From Oricola thermophila (lineage in GTDB: Bacteria; Pseudomonadota; Alphaproteobacteria; Rhizobiales; Rhizobiaceae): DNA of 64,000 nucleotides. The stretch is from the NCBI RefSeq assembly GCF_013358405.1, contig NZ_CP054836.1, positions 2,480,001 to 2,544,000 on the forward strand, given 5' to 3'. Shown in pieces: positions 36,806 through 46,333 of the stretch. The number at the start of each line of letters is the position of its first letter. The first letter of the stretch is position 1. The notes below the pieces were generated by a model. The model did no database searches. It was given only the letters and a program-made list of their open reading frames with translations, and was not told the origin of the DNA. Made by a program: the position numbers and the translations under genes.

Positions 36806-38412
36806 TCCGCAATCCCATACTGCCCGGCTTCAACCCCGATCCCTCCTTCTGCCGGGCAGGCGAGGATTACTACATCGCGACCTCGACCTTCGAGTGGTAC
36901 CCCGGGGTGCAGATCTTCCATTCGCGCGACCTGGTGAACTGGACCCTTGTCGCACGACCGCTCGATCGCAAAGAACTACTCGACATGCGCGGCAATCCCG
37001 ACAGCTGCGGCATCTGGGCGCCGTGCCTTTCCCATGCCGACGGCAGGTTCTGGCTGGTTTACACGGACGTGAAGCGGCTCGACGGGAACTTCAAGGACGC
37101 CCACAACTACATCACCACCTGCGAGACGGTCGACGGCGAGTGGTCCGATCCTGTCCATGTGAACTCGTCCGGTTTCGACCCGTCACTGTTCCATGACGAC
37201 GACGGGCGGAAATGGTTCATGAACATGCAGTGGAACCATCGCGGGCCGGGCACCGGCGGAAACCCGAAACACGCCTCCTTCGACGGCATCCTGCTGCAGG
37301 AATGGCACCCGGAAAAGGGCCTGATCGGCCCCGTGACCAACATCTATCCCGGTACCGACAGGGGGCTGACAGAGGCGCCGCACATCTTCAAGCGCAACGG
37401 CTGGTACTATCTCACCACGGCGGAAGGCGGCACCGGCTACGGCCATGCCGTCACGATGGCGCGATCGCGCTCGATCACCGGCCCCTACGAGGACCATCCG
37501 AACAGGCACCTGATCTGCACCACGGACGCACCCGACCATCCGTTACAGCGCACCGGACATGGTCAGTATGTCGAGACCCACTGGGGCGACATCTATCACA
37601 CCTTCCTGATGGGCCGGCCCATTCCCGGACCGGACGGGACCGGACGTTTCTGCCCCCTGGGGCGCGAAACCGGCATCGAGCGCTGCGTATGGGGAGAAGA
37701 CGACTGGCTCTACCTGGAAGGCGGCGGATTGCTCCCGCGCGTCGAGGTGCCCTCCCCGACCGGCACCGTGCCAGCAGAACCGGAAGCGGTGCGCCGAAAA
37801 TTCGACGGCGACATGCTGCCCGACGAGTTCCAGTGGCTGCGAACGCCGGAAACCGACCGCATCTTCCGGCTCGGCAATGGCGTGCTGACCCTGATCGGGC
37901 GCGAAAGCATCGGCAGCTGGTTCGAGCAGGCGCTTGTCGCACGGCGGCAGGAACATCTCGCCTATGCGGCGGAAACGCAGGTCTCGTTCGAACCCGTCAC
38001 CTACCAGCAGGCCGCGGGACTGACGACCTACTACAACCGTTACAAGTTCCATGCGCTGCTCGTGACCCACGAACCGGGAACCGGTCGCGCGCTCACCATA
38101 CTCTCCTGCAACGGCGACTGGCCGGACGGTGCACTGACCCTGCCGCTCGACCAGCCGGTCCCGGTCGCCGAGGGGCCGATCGAGATGCGCGTCGAGGTCG
38201 ATCACGCGCGCCAGCAGTTTTTCTGGCGGCAGGAAGGCGGGGAATGGCGCCCCATCGGTCCCGTCCTCGATGCGGCGGTGATTTCCGACGAGGGCGGTCG
38301 CGGCGAGCATGCATCGTTCACCGGCGCCTTCACGGGCATGGTGTGTTTCGACACCAGCGGCTCGGGATTGCCCGCCGCATTCACCCATTTCAACTACCTG
38401 CCGCGACAATAG
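36802..38412 (+). CDS. Glycoside hydrolase family 43 protein (beta-xylosidase-like)
   Basis: A 536-aa GH43 enzyme: a five-bladed propeller at about 1-310 followed by a C-terminal beta-sandwich (about 325-535), the layout of GH43 subfamily 11/12 beta-xylosidases. The expected catalytic residues are D13 (FNPDPSF), D126 (SGFDPSLF, pKa modulator) and E191 (GLTEAPH, acid). No signal peptide is visible, so it should act in the cytoplasm on imported xylo- or arabino-oligosaccharides. It starts in an ATGA overlap with the aldo/keto reductase gene. Confidence 0.93.
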   Translation: MIRNPILPGFNPDPSFCRAGEDYYIATSTFEWYPGVQIFHSRDLVNWTLVARPLDRKELLDMRGNPDSCGIWAPCLSHADGRFWLVYTDVKRLDGNFKDAHNYITTCETVDGEWSDPVHVNSSGFDPSLFHDDDGRKWFMNMQWNHRGPGTGGNPKHASFDGILLQEWHPEKGLIGPVTNIYPGTDRGLTEAPHIFKRNGWYYLTTAEGGTGYGHAVTMARSRSITGPYEDHPNRHLICTTDAPDHPLQRTGHGQYVETHWGDIYHTFLMGRPIPGPDGTGRFCPLGRETGIERCVWGEDDWLYLEGGGLLPRVEVPSPTGTVPAEPEAVRRKFDGDMLPDEFQWLRTPETDRIFRLGNGVLTLIGRESIGSWFEQALVARRQEHLAYAAETQVSFEPVTYQQAAGLTTYYNRYKFHALLVTHEPGTGRALTILSCNGDWPDGALTLPLDQPVPVAEGPIEMRVEVDHARQQFFWRQEGGEWRPIGPVLDAAVISDEGGRGEHASFTGAFTGMVCFDTSGSGLPAAFTHFNYLPRQ

Positions 38413-38432
38413 AGCAGACGGAGACAGCATTC

Positions 38433-39491
38433 ATGGCAAAAACGATGAAGGGTGCCGGCATCTTCCTTGCGCAGTTCGCAGGCGACAGCGAACCGTTCAA
38501 CAGCCTGCCGTCGATCGCGAAATGGGCCGCAGGACTTGGATACGAGGGAATCCAGATACCGACCTGGGACACGCGCCTGTTCGACCTGCGCAAGGCGGCG
38601 GAATCGAAAACCTATGCCGACGAGGTCAACGGCATCGCGGCAGAGGCCGGCGTCGCGGTTACGGAACTCTCCACGCATCTGCAGGGCCAGCTCGTGGCCG
38701 TACACCCGGCCTATGACGAGCAATTCGACGGCTTCGCACCACCGGAGGTGCACAACAATCCCAAGGCACGCCAGGAATGGGCGGTCGAACAGGTCATGCT
38801 GGCAGCCAAGGCATCACGAAACATGGGGCTCGATGTCACGGTGTCGTTTACCGGCGCACTCGCCTTCCCCTATCTGTACCCGTGGCCGCAACGCCCGGCC
38901 GGCCTCGTCGAGGAGGCGTTCGGCGAGTTGGCGCGGCGGTGGAAGCCGATCCTCGACATCTACGAGGACAACGGCGTCGACATCGGCTACGAGATCCATC
39001 CCGGCGAGGACGTGTTCGACGGCATAACGTTCGAGATGTTCCTCGAACGGCTCGGCGGCCATCCCAGATGCACGATCAACTATGACCCGTCGCACTTCGT
39101 GCTCCAGCAGCTCGATTACCTCGCGTTCATCGACATCTACCACGAGCGGATTTCCGCGTTTCACGTCAAGGATGCGGAATTCAATCCGACAGGCCGGCAA
39201 GGCGTCTATTCCGGCTACCAGGACTGGACGAACCGGGCCGGACGCTTCCGGTCGCTCGGAGACGGCCAGGTCGATTTCGGCGGCATCTTCTCCAGGCTGG
39301 CGCAATACGACTATGACAGCTGGGCGGTTCTGGAATGGGAATGCTGCCTGAAGCACCCGGAAGACGGCGCAGCAGAAGGCGCGCCGTTCATCAAGAATCA
39401 CATCATTCGCGTCACCGAAACCGCCTTCGACGACTTCGCCGGCGGCGACACGGACCGTGACACGATCCGCAAGATGATGGGAATCTCGTAG
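38433..39491 (+). CDS. Sugar phosphate isomerase/epimerase family TIM-barrel protein (second)
   Basis: A 352-aa xylose-isomerase-like barrel, about 100 residues longer than the first one in this operon. It has clear metal-site blocks: YEIHPGED (about 186-193), YDPSHFVLQQLDY (about 216-228), AFHVKDAEF (about 241-249) and VLEWECCLKHPEDG near 295-308. Proteins of this form are nearly always beside a Gfo/Idh/MocA dehydrogenase, as here (8 bp downstream). They are candidates for isomerisation, elimination or hydration of keto-sugars. The ATG at 38433 was chosen from the family-like start. Confidence 0.87.
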   Translation: MAKTMKGAGIFLAQFAGDSEPFNSLPSIAKWAAGLGYEGIQIPTWDTRLFDLRKAAESKTYADEVNGIAAEAGVAVTELSTHLQGQLVAVHPAYDEQFDGFAPPEVHNNPKARQEWAVEQVMLAAKASRNMGLDVTVSFTGALAFPYLYPWPQRPAGLVEEAFGELARRWKPILDIYEDNGVDIGYEIHPGEDVFDGITFEMFLERLGGHPRCTINYDPSHFVLQQLDYLAFIDIYHERISAFHVKDAEFNPTGRQGVYSGYQDWTNRAGRFRSLGDGQVDFGGIFSRLAQYDYDSWAVLEWECCLKHPEDGAAEGAPFIKNHIIRVTETAFDDFAGGDTDRDTIRKMMGIS

Positions 39492-39499
39492 GAGCAGGC

Positions 39500-40693
39500 A
39501 TGGTCAGCGCGTCAAATACAGAAAATCACGCCGGGCCGATCAGACTCGGGATGGTCGGTGGCGGACAGGGCGCATTCATCGGCGCTGTCCACCGCTACGC
39601 CGCACGTCTCGACGGTCACTTCCAGCTTGTTGCGGGGGCATTGTCATCCGATCCCGACCGCGCGAGGGCATCGGGCGCCGAACTCGGTCTCTCACCCGAC
39701 CGCTGCTATGGGTCGTTCGAGGAAATGGCGAGGGCGGAAGCGGATCGCCCGGACGGCATCGAGGCCGTTTCCGTCGTGACCCCGAACAACATGCACTACC
39801 CCGTGGCCAAGGCGTTTCTGGAAGCGGGCATCCACGTCATTTGCGACAAGCCACTGACATCCACCCTCGACGACGCCCGCAAGCTGGTCGACCTCGTCGA
39901 GAAATCCGGAAAGCTCTTCGTCCTGACCCACAACTACACCGGATATCCCATGATCCGCCAGGCCCGCTCCATGGTGGAAGCCGGGGAACTCGGCAACATC
40001 CGCGTGGTGCAGGTCGAATATCCGCAGGACTGGCTGGCCGAACCCATCGAGCGCGAGGGCCAGAAACAGGCGGCATGGCGTACCGATCCCGAACGCTCCG
40101 GCGCCGGCGGCTGCATCGGAGACATCGGCACGCATGCATGGAACCTCGCCACTTTCGTGACCATGCTGAAAACAGACCGACTTTCCGCCGATCTCGACAC
40201 ATTCGTCCCGGGACGCCTGCTGGACGACAATGCCCATGTCATGCTGCGTTTCAGGCCGGAGGGCGGGGCACCGGCCGCGAAGGGGATGCTGTGGGCCAGC
40301 CAGGTTTCCCCGGGCAACGAAAACGGCCTGAAACTCAGGGTGTACGGCACGAAAGGCGGTATCGAATGGGCGCAGGAGGACCCGAACCGGTTGTGGTTCA
40401 CTCCGCTCGGTCAGCCGAAACGGCTCATCACCCGCGGCGGGACCGGCGCCAACGAGGCCGCCGCGCGCGTGACCCGGATTCCGGGAGGACACCCGGAGGG
40501 ATACCTGGAAGGCTTCGCCAACATCTATTCCGAGGCGGCTGCAGCCATCCGTGCAATGCGGGCAGAGAACGGCAAGGTGCCCGGCGAACTGCTGTTTCCC
40601 ACCGTGCATGACGGCCTGGACGGAATGCGCTTCATCGAGGCGTGCGTGAATTCCTCGAAGGCGAACGGGAAATGGACGGAGCTTCCGGCCTGA
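39500..40693 (+). CDS. Gfo/Idh/MocA family oxidoreductase (second)
   Basis: A 397-aa sugar dehydrogenase. The Rossmann motif GMVGGGQGAFIG is at about 16-27, VTPNNMHYPVA near 93-103, and CDKPLTSTLDDA near 116-127, with the conserved lysine-proline pair. The C-terminal domain includes GGCIGDIGTHAWNLA with the likely catalytic histidine. It is last in the operon and ends in a convergent hairpin. Its pairing with the second TIM-barrel protein mirrors the first pair, suggesting the two pairs act at opposite ends of one pathway. Confidence 0.9.
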   Translation: MVSASNTENHAGPIRLGMVGGGQGAFIGAVHRYAARLDGHFQLVAGALSSDPDRARASGAELGLSPDRCYGSFEEMARAEADRPDGIEAVSVVTPNNMHYPVAKAFLEAGIHVICDKPLTSTLDDARKLVDLVEKSGKLFVLTHNYTGYPMIRQARSMVEAGELGNIRVVQVEYPQDWLAEPIEREGQKQAAWRTDPERSGAGGCIGDIGTHAWNLATFVTMLKTDRLSADLDTFVPGRLLDDNAHVMLRFRPEGGAPAAKGMLWASQVSPGNENGLKLRVYGTKGGIEWAQEDPNRLWFTPLGQPKRLITRGGTGANEAAARVTRIPGGHPEGYLEGFANIYSEAAAAIRAMRAENGKVPGELLFPTVHDGLDGMRFIEACVNSSKANGKWTELPA

Positions 40694-40704
40694 CACGCGC
40701 AGCC

Positions 40705-40724
40705 GGCCGCCGGTTCAGGCGGCC
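40705..40724. terminator. Convergent hairpin between glycoside operon and ftsH
   Basis: A 7-bp perfect stem (GGCCGCC at 40705-40711 with GGCGGCC at 40718-40724) and a 6-nt loop that contains the ftsH stop codon. It lies between convergent genes and may stop transcription from both sides; no T-run is present. Confidence 0.45.
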
Positions 40725-42529
40725 TCGCGTTCGGGAAGAAACTGCCGCAAGTCGGCCTCGCCCAGCGTTTCGTTTTCGAGCAACAACCTGGCCGACGCTT
40801 CCAGAGCCTCGCGCCGGGATTCCAGTATGGCGACCGTGCGGTCGAAGGTTTCATCGACGATGCGCCGCACCTCCTCATCAATGGCCGCGGCAGTCTCGTC
40901 CGAATAGTCGCGGTCCCGGACGCCGTAATAGGGCTGGTCCGTGCCCAGATGCGAACGCTGCTCCTTCTCCAGCGCCACGTGACCAAGCCTTTCGGTCATG
41001 CCGTAGCGCGTGACGATCGCGCGGGCGATGTCCGTGACCTTCACAAGGTCGTCCGCAGCGCCCGTGGAAAGATGGCCGTAAACGATCCACTCCGCGGCTC
41101 GCCCGCCCAGGAGAACGGCCATCTTGTTCTCGAGTTCCTTGCGCGTCATCAGGAACCTGTCTTCCGTCGGTCGCTGAATGGTGTAGCCGAGTGCCCCGAT
41201 GCCACGCGGTATGATGGATACCTTGTGAACCGTATCCACGCCCGGAAGTGACATGGCGACCAAAGCATGGCCCATCTCGTGATGGGCCACGATCTCACGC
41301 TCCCTGGGATTCAGCAGCCGGTTGCGCTTCTCCAGCCCGGCGACGATACGCTCGACCGCGTTGTTGAAATCCTCCATGGTCACTGCATCGCCACCGCGAC
41401 GCGTGGCCAGCAGCGCCGCCTCGTTGACCAGGTTGGCGAGATCGGCGCCGGTGAAGCCGGGCGTGAGAGCGGCGACCTTTTCCGGGTCGACATTCGCGGC
41501 AAGCTTCACCTTCCTGAGATGCACGTTCAGGATCGCGACACGACCAGTCCTGTCCGGACGATCGACGAGCACCTGCCGGTCGAAACGCCCTGCCCTGAGC
41601 AAGGCCGGATCGAGGATTTCCGGCCTGTTGGTGGCCGCCAGGAGCACGAGACCGGCGGACGAGTCGAACCCGTCCAGCTCGACCAGCAACTGGTTGAGCG
41701 TCTGCTCCTTCTCGTCATGGCCGCCGGACAGCGGCCCGATCCCGCGCGCGCGGCCGAGCGCATCGAGCTCGTCGATGAAGATGATCGCGGGCGCACGCGA
41801 CCGCGCCTGCTCGAACAGGTCGCGCACACGCGCTGCCCCGACGCCGACGAACATCTCAACGAATTCCGAACCGGAGATGGAGAAGAAGGGCACGCCGGCC
41901 TCGCCCGCCACCGCCTTGGCAAGCAGCGTCTTGCCCGTGCCGGGAGGACCGACAAGCAGCACGCCCTTGGGCATGCGGCCGCCCAGCCTGCTGTAATCGG
42001 TCGGATTTTTCAGGAAATCGACGATTTCCTTCAACTCGTCCTTGGCCTCGTCAACGCCCGCGACATCCTCGAATGTCACGCCGGTATCGGACTCCACATA
42101 GACCTTGGCCTTGGACTTGCCGATCTGCATAAGCCCGCCGCCGGCCCCGCCCATGCGCTTGAGCATGAACATCCAGATGCCGACGAAAATCACGATCGGG
42201 ACGATCCAGGAAAGCAGATCGCGCAGGAAGGTGCTCTCGACCTGGCCGGTCACGACGACATCGTGCTTGCGCAAGTCTGCCGCGAACTCGGGCTCCACCC
42301 GCGTGGTGAAGAACATCGGCTTGCCGTCCTGCTCTTCCTTGAACCGCCCCTGGATGTAGCGGTCGGACACGGCAACCTCGGCGATCTTGCCCTCTTCCAG
42401 ATAAGCCTGGAACTCGCTGTAGGGTATCTGCGCAACCTGGGTCGCCGTGGTGTAGAAGTACTGGAACAGCGCCAGCGCAATGAAGGCTGCGATCCAGTAC
42501 CAGAAATTGAACTGCGTCTTGTTGTTCAT
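40715..42529 (-). CDS. ftsH: ATP-dependent zinc metalloprotease FtsH (secondary copy)
   Basis: A 604-aa membrane-anchored AAA+ protease. Two transmembrane helices (about 8-25 and 105-123) flank a periplasmic domain, then come Walker A GPPGTGKT (194-201), Walker B FIDELD (251-256), the SRH region ([21 protein letters not shown]) and the zinc site HEMGH (417-421). It lacks the long C-terminal tail of housekeeping FtsH. The start at 42529 begins the first helix. It follows a debranching-enzyme-like gene and a glycosyltransferase on the same strand, suggesting a stress cassette rather than the essential chromosomal copy. Confidence 0.94.
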   Translation of the reverse strand: MNNKTQFNFWYWIAAFIALALFQYFYTTATQVAQIPYSEFQAYLEEGKIAEVAVSDRYIQGRFKEEQDGKPMFFTTRVEPEFAADLRKHDVVVTGQVESTFLRDLLSWIVPIVIFVGIWMFMLKRMGGAGGGLMQIGKSKAKVYVESDTGVTFEDVAGVDEAKDELKEIVDFLKNPTDYSRLGGRMPKGVLLVGPPGTGKTLLAKAVAGEAGVPFFSISGSEFVEMFVGVGAARVRDLFEQARSRAPAIIFIDELDALGRARGIGPLSGGHDEKEQTLNQLLVELDGFDSSAGLVLLAATNRPEILDPALLRAGRFDRQVLVDRPDRTGRVAILNVHLRKVKLAANVDPEKVAALTPGFTGADLANLVNEAALLATRRGGDAVTMEDFNNAVERIVAGLEKRNRLLNPREREIVAHHEMGHALVAMSLPGVDTVHKVSIIPRGIGALGYTIQRPTEDRFLMTRKELENKMAVLLGGRAAEWIVYGHLSTGAADDLVKVTDIARAIVTRYGMTERLGHVALEKEQRSHLGTDQPYYGVRDRDYSDETAAAIDEEVRRIVDETFDRTVAILESRREALEASARLLLENETLGEADLRQFLPEREAA

Positions 42530-42693
42530 CGTCCCTGTCCTTCGCGAGACGGCTGCCGGGTGATGGCAGGACCGATCACGGTTTCGGATTATGCGCATTC
42601 ACCCGATGCGCGCATGGCCACCCATCCCGGACGGAGAATGGCCCGCCAGCAGCCAGCTGCGGGCGAACGAGGCACTCCGGGTGCCCCGCGATC

Positions 42694-44886
42694 CTACATC
42701 TTCACATCTATCTCCACCCCCCTGGACCTGTGCGGCACATCTATCGCGACCGATCCGGCGGCCCGCGTGATGTATATGTCGGCGGTGCCGTCCCCGACCG
42801 GGATCCGGCGAACCATGACACGCTCCAGCCGTTCCGGCAGATGCGGTCGTGTCAGGCGTACGGTGCGCGCCCTCGCATCCACTTCGAGGCCGAGCGAGGC
42901 AGCAAGCATGCCGAAGGGCGCGGCTGCCGCCCATGCCTGCGGCGAGCAGGCGACCGGGTAGAGTGTCGGCGCGACACCGCGCCGACGCCGGAAACCGCAG
43001 AACAGCTCGGGCAGACGCTGAAGGTCCATGGTGGAGGCCGCATCGAGGATGGCCCCGAACAGGCGCGCTGCATCATCGGTATGCCCGTATCGTGCCATGC
43101 CCAGCGCAGCGAGCGCCGTGTCGTGCGGCCAGACCGAGCCGTTGTGGTAGCTCATCGGATTGTAGCGGGCCTCCGTCGTCGCCACCGTGCGGATGCCATA
43201 GCCGGAAAAGAAGGTGGGCGACATCATCGCGCGGACCACCTCGCCCACGCGGGCCGGCCGTGCCGCACCGGAAAACAGGAGGTGGCCGACATTGGAGCCG
43301 CGCACCGCGCAGGGACGTTTCTCCCCGTCGAGCGCCATGGCATAGAAGCCCATTTCGTCCTGCCAGAATGCGCGGTCGATGCGTTCGAGAAGCTCGTTCG
43401 CCCGGCTTGCCAGGCGATCGGCCCGCTCATGCTCGCCCATTATCCGGGCGAGCACGGAACCGGACCGAAGCGCGTCATACACGTAGCCCTGCACCTCCAC
43501 CAATGCGATCGGTCCCTCGGCCAGCCGACCGTCCGCGTGGAACGTCGAGTCGCTGCTGTCCTTCCAGCCCTGGTTCACGAGGCCATCGGGACGGCGGCGG
43601 AAATATTCCACGAAGCCGTCGCGGTCGCGGTCGCCGTCCCTCTCGATCCAGTCGAGGGCGCGGCTGACCGCCGGCCAGATCTCGTGGATGACATCGGCAT
43701 TGCCGGTGCGCCGCCAGTAGGCGCCGGCAAGCGCGACGAAGAGCGGCGTCGAGTCGACGGAACCGTAATAGCGCCTGAACGGAACAAGCCCGAGATTGGC
43801 CAGCTCGCCGTCGCGGGATTCGTGCAGGATCTTGCCCGGCTCGGCATCGCTCGCGGGATCGTCGGACGATGCCTGGGCGGCGGCGAGATAGCGCAGCACG
43901 CCGCGCGCGATATGCGGATCGGCCCACAGCATCAGCCATGCGGTGATGATCCCGTCACGGCCGAAGGGCGTCGAAAACCAGGGGACGCCGGCGAAGGGAT
44001 ACGCGCCCTGCGCCGTCTCGGTGGTCAGCATCGTGATGTCGGCGCGCGAACGGCTGAAGACCTGGTTGACCAGCTCGTCGCTGGTCTCCACCTGCGCGCC
44101 GCGGTGCGTCTGCGCCATGATGGAACGGCAGGCATGCCGCATCTGGCTGAAGAAGCGGCGCGGCGGCACCTTGGCCTCCGCCTGCGGATCGCATTGCAGG
44201 TCGACGAAAACCGTCCGGGATCCGCGGGCCGGCAGGTCCAGCCGCCACCGCGCCCGCCGCTCGGCGATCTCCGTCGGCCTCGGCCAGAAACGCAGCCGCG
44301 TCACGCGGCGCTCGCCGTCGGCGCTGGCATAGGTGAAGGTGACGGTGTCGCCGCCTTCCACCGAAACGGCGACATCACCCCTCTGCGCGCGCTCATAACC
44401 GCGCGCCTCGAAGATGTCGGCGAAATCGACATCGAAGGAGAGATCGAGATCGGTCTCGATAGCGTTCAGGTCGAAACTGCGGACGGCTATGCGCTCGTGA
44501 CAGCTGCCTTCCCAGAGATACTTGGTGCGGTAGACATGCAACGTGTCGCGCGGCAGGATCTTGTCGCCGTCGCGCCAAATGTCGGGGTTGGCGAGATCGG
44601 CAATCAGCGCTCCCGTCTCGAGGGTCACGTGGGAACTGAGCAGAAGGAGCGCCTCGCCGGCCAGCGTCAGGCGCATGCGCGACAGGCGCCGCGTGTCGCG
44701 CATATATATGCCCGCACCCATCAGGTCCGTCGGCTCGACATCGCCATGCGCGTTGAGCAGCGCGAACATGTCGCCATGCTTAAGGATGCGCGGGCTGGCA
44801 TCGAGCGGTGGCGCAAGCGGTGGCTCCGAGCCATCGTAGCCGCCATGCAACTGCGTGGTCTTCGAGCGTTGCAAATTGGAAGTCAT
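42694..44886 (-). CDS. Amylo-alpha-1,6-glucosidase/glycogen-debranching-like protein
   Basis: A 730-aa protein with an N-terminal debranching-type beta domain (about 30-270) and a C-terminal alpha/alpha barrel. The likely acid residues are in FGRDGIITAW (about 320) and GWKDSSDS (about 455), as in the GDE-type C-terminal domain. It is cytoplasmic; no signal peptide is seen. Such proteins occur in rhizobial stress clusters, where they may trim alpha-glucans. The start at 44886 was chosen because the residues before it do not fit the family. It is 164 bp upstream of ftsH and just after a glycosyltransferase gene. Confidence 0.88.
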   Translation of the reverse strand: MTSNLQRSKTTQLHGGYDGSEPPLAPPLDASPRILKHGDMFALLNAHGDVEPTDLMGAGIYMRDTRRLSRMRLTLAGEALLLLSSHVTLETGALIADLANPDIWRDGDKILPRDTLHVYRTKYLWEGSCHERIAVRSFDLNAIETDLDLSFDVDFADIFEARGYERAQRGDVAVSVEGGDTVTFTYASADGERRVTRLRFWPRPTEIAERRARWRLDLPARGSRTVFVDLQCDPQAEAKVPPRRFFSQMRHACRSIMAQTHRGAQVETSDELVNQVFSRSRADITMLTTETAQGAYPFAGVPWFSTPFGRDGIITAWLMLWADPHIARGVLRYLAAAQASSDDPASDAEPGKILHESRDGELANLGLVPFRRYYGSVDSTPLFVALAGAYWRRTGNADVIHEIWPAVSRALDWIERDGDRDRDGFVEYFRRRPDGLVNQGWKDSSDSTFHADGRLAEGPIALVEVQGYVYDALRSGSVLARIMGEHERADRLASRANELLERIDRAFWQDEMGFYAMALDGEKRPCAVRGSNVGHLLFSGAARPARVGEVVRAMMSPTFFSGYGIRTVATTEARYNPMSYHNGSVWPHDTALAALGMARYGHTDDAARLFGAILDAASTMDLQRLPELFCGFRRRRGVAPTLYPVACSPQAWAAAAPFGMLAASLGLEVDARARTVRLTRPHLPERLERVMVRRIPVGDGTADIYITRAAGSVAIDVPHRSRGVEIDVKM

Positions 44887-44964
44887 GCAAGCGTCCTCGC
44901 GATGAGCTCCGCGTGAGCCGTCGTGCGGCTCACGCTCCATTTCAAGGGAACCGGCACCACCGTG

Positions 44965-46098
44965 TCAGGTGGTGTTCTTTCCGTTCGCGCGGTCGGTCTT
45001 GACGACGTCGGCAGCAACATGCGGCGCAGGCATGCCCGACGAGCGAACACTCGTTTTCCCGCGATTTCTCGCCTTCGCGAGAAGCTGTTCATAGACTTCG
45101 ACATAAGCCTTCGCCATTGCAAGATCGGAAAACCTGCGCTCAAAGGTACGGCGTATCCTTGCACGATCGAGTTCGGCAGACCGGGAAATTGCGGCGACCG
45201 CGTCATCGACGCTGGTCACATGAAATCCGGTCACGCCGTCCTCGATCACCTCGGGCACCGACCCGTTCGGCCAAGCAATCACCGGCGTGCCCGCCGCCAT
45301 GGCCTCAATCATGACCAGGCCGAACGGCTCCGGCCACTGTATCGGGAACAGCACGGCACGCGCATTGCCAAGGAACTCGCTCTTCTGGGAATCGCCGATC
45401 TCGCCGATGAACTCGACATGGCCCTGCTTGATCAGGGGCTCCACCGTTTCAGTGTAGAAACCGCGATCGAGCGTATCGACCTTGGCCGCGATCCGGATCT
45501 TCCAACCCGCGCGCCGGGCGATGTCGATGGCAATGTCGGGGCCCTTCTCGGGCGAAATGCGTCCCAGGAAGGCCACATAGTCATCTGATGGCGATTCCAC
45601 CGGACGAATGACGTCCCGCTTCATGCCATGCGGAATCGTCGCCACGAAGTTGGCGAACCGGCACGGCGTCCGCTGGCTGTCGGAAACAGAAACCAGAGGA
45701 AACCGCCGATGCGTCGCGAGGAACGGCGTCAGATCCTTCATGTCGAGACGGCCATGCATGGTGGTGACGGTGCGCGCAGCCACGTCCTCGAACAGGAGCA
45801 TCTGAAAGCAATCCGTATGGAAATGCAGGATATCGAAACTGTCGATCCGCGACCGCACGTCTTCCATCATGGCCAAATGTGCAGGCAGGTCCCACGATCG
45901 TGCCGGGTCGAGGCGCAGCGCCTTGTCGCGGCAAGCCACGAGCCGGGCCTTTGTCCTGGAGTCGCCGCTGGCAAAGAGTGTCACATCGTGACCAAGTTCC
46001 ACCAGCGTATCGGCCAGCGTGGAAACGACACGCTCGGTTCCGCCATAGAGTGATGGCGGCACACTTTCATACAACGGAGAAATTTGAGCAATCCGCAT
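44965..46098 (-). CDS. Glycosyltransferase family 4 protein
   Basis: A 377-aa GT-B fold transferase. The N-terminus has the acceptor-domain start (PPSLYGGTERVVSTLADTL), then FLGRISPEKGPDIAI at the donor domain and the GT4 donor-site motif EPFGLVMIEAMAAGTPVIAW near 260, with the two glutamates seven residues apart. It presumably moves a sugar from a nucleotide donor to a glucan, lipid or other acceptor. It is first of the GT4-debranching-FtsH set on the minus strand; the acceptor is unknown. Confidence 0.9.
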   Translation of the reverse strand: MRIAQISPLYESVPPSLYGGTERVVSTLADTLVELGHDVTLFASGDSRTKARLVACRDKALRLDPARSWDLPAHLAMMEDVRSRIDSFDILHFHTDCFQMLLFEDVAARTVTTMHGRLDMKDLTPFLATHRRFPLVSVSDSQRTPCRFANFVATIPHGMKRDVIRPVESPSDDYVAFLGRISPEKGPDIAIDIARRAGWKIRIAAKVDTLDRGFYTETVEPLIKQGHVEFIGEIGDSQKSEFLGNARAVLFPIQWPEPFGLVMIEAMAAGTPVIAWPNGSVPEVIEDGVTGFHVTSVDDAVAAISRSAELDRARIRRTFERRFSDLAMAKAYVEVYEQLLAKARNRGKTSVRSSGMPAPHVAADVVKTDRANGKNTT

Positions 46099-46333
46099 CG
46101 ATCAACTCCCTTCGAAAAGAAAAGTCAAAAGCGTCGGATTTCCGGCGGATGACTGAAGCATCCCATTTTGGCAGCTACGAGCTAGGTACGGCTTTGCGCC
46201 TAATCAAGTGCGGACAAATTTGTATCTGCGGATGCGAGCGGCGGGCGGTTCCCAGGCGTTCCGGACGCCGGCCGCAACACTGCAACCCGCAAACGAGCAA
46301 ACAGCGGACAATCGCCCTTTCGGGGCCCAGCGG

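Noticed and set aside
42588..42600. TATGCGCATTCA-like sequence upstream of ftsH, partly matching the LacI-type operator
   Set aside because: Only the right arm matches, and it lies within a cassette with no functional link to the regulon.
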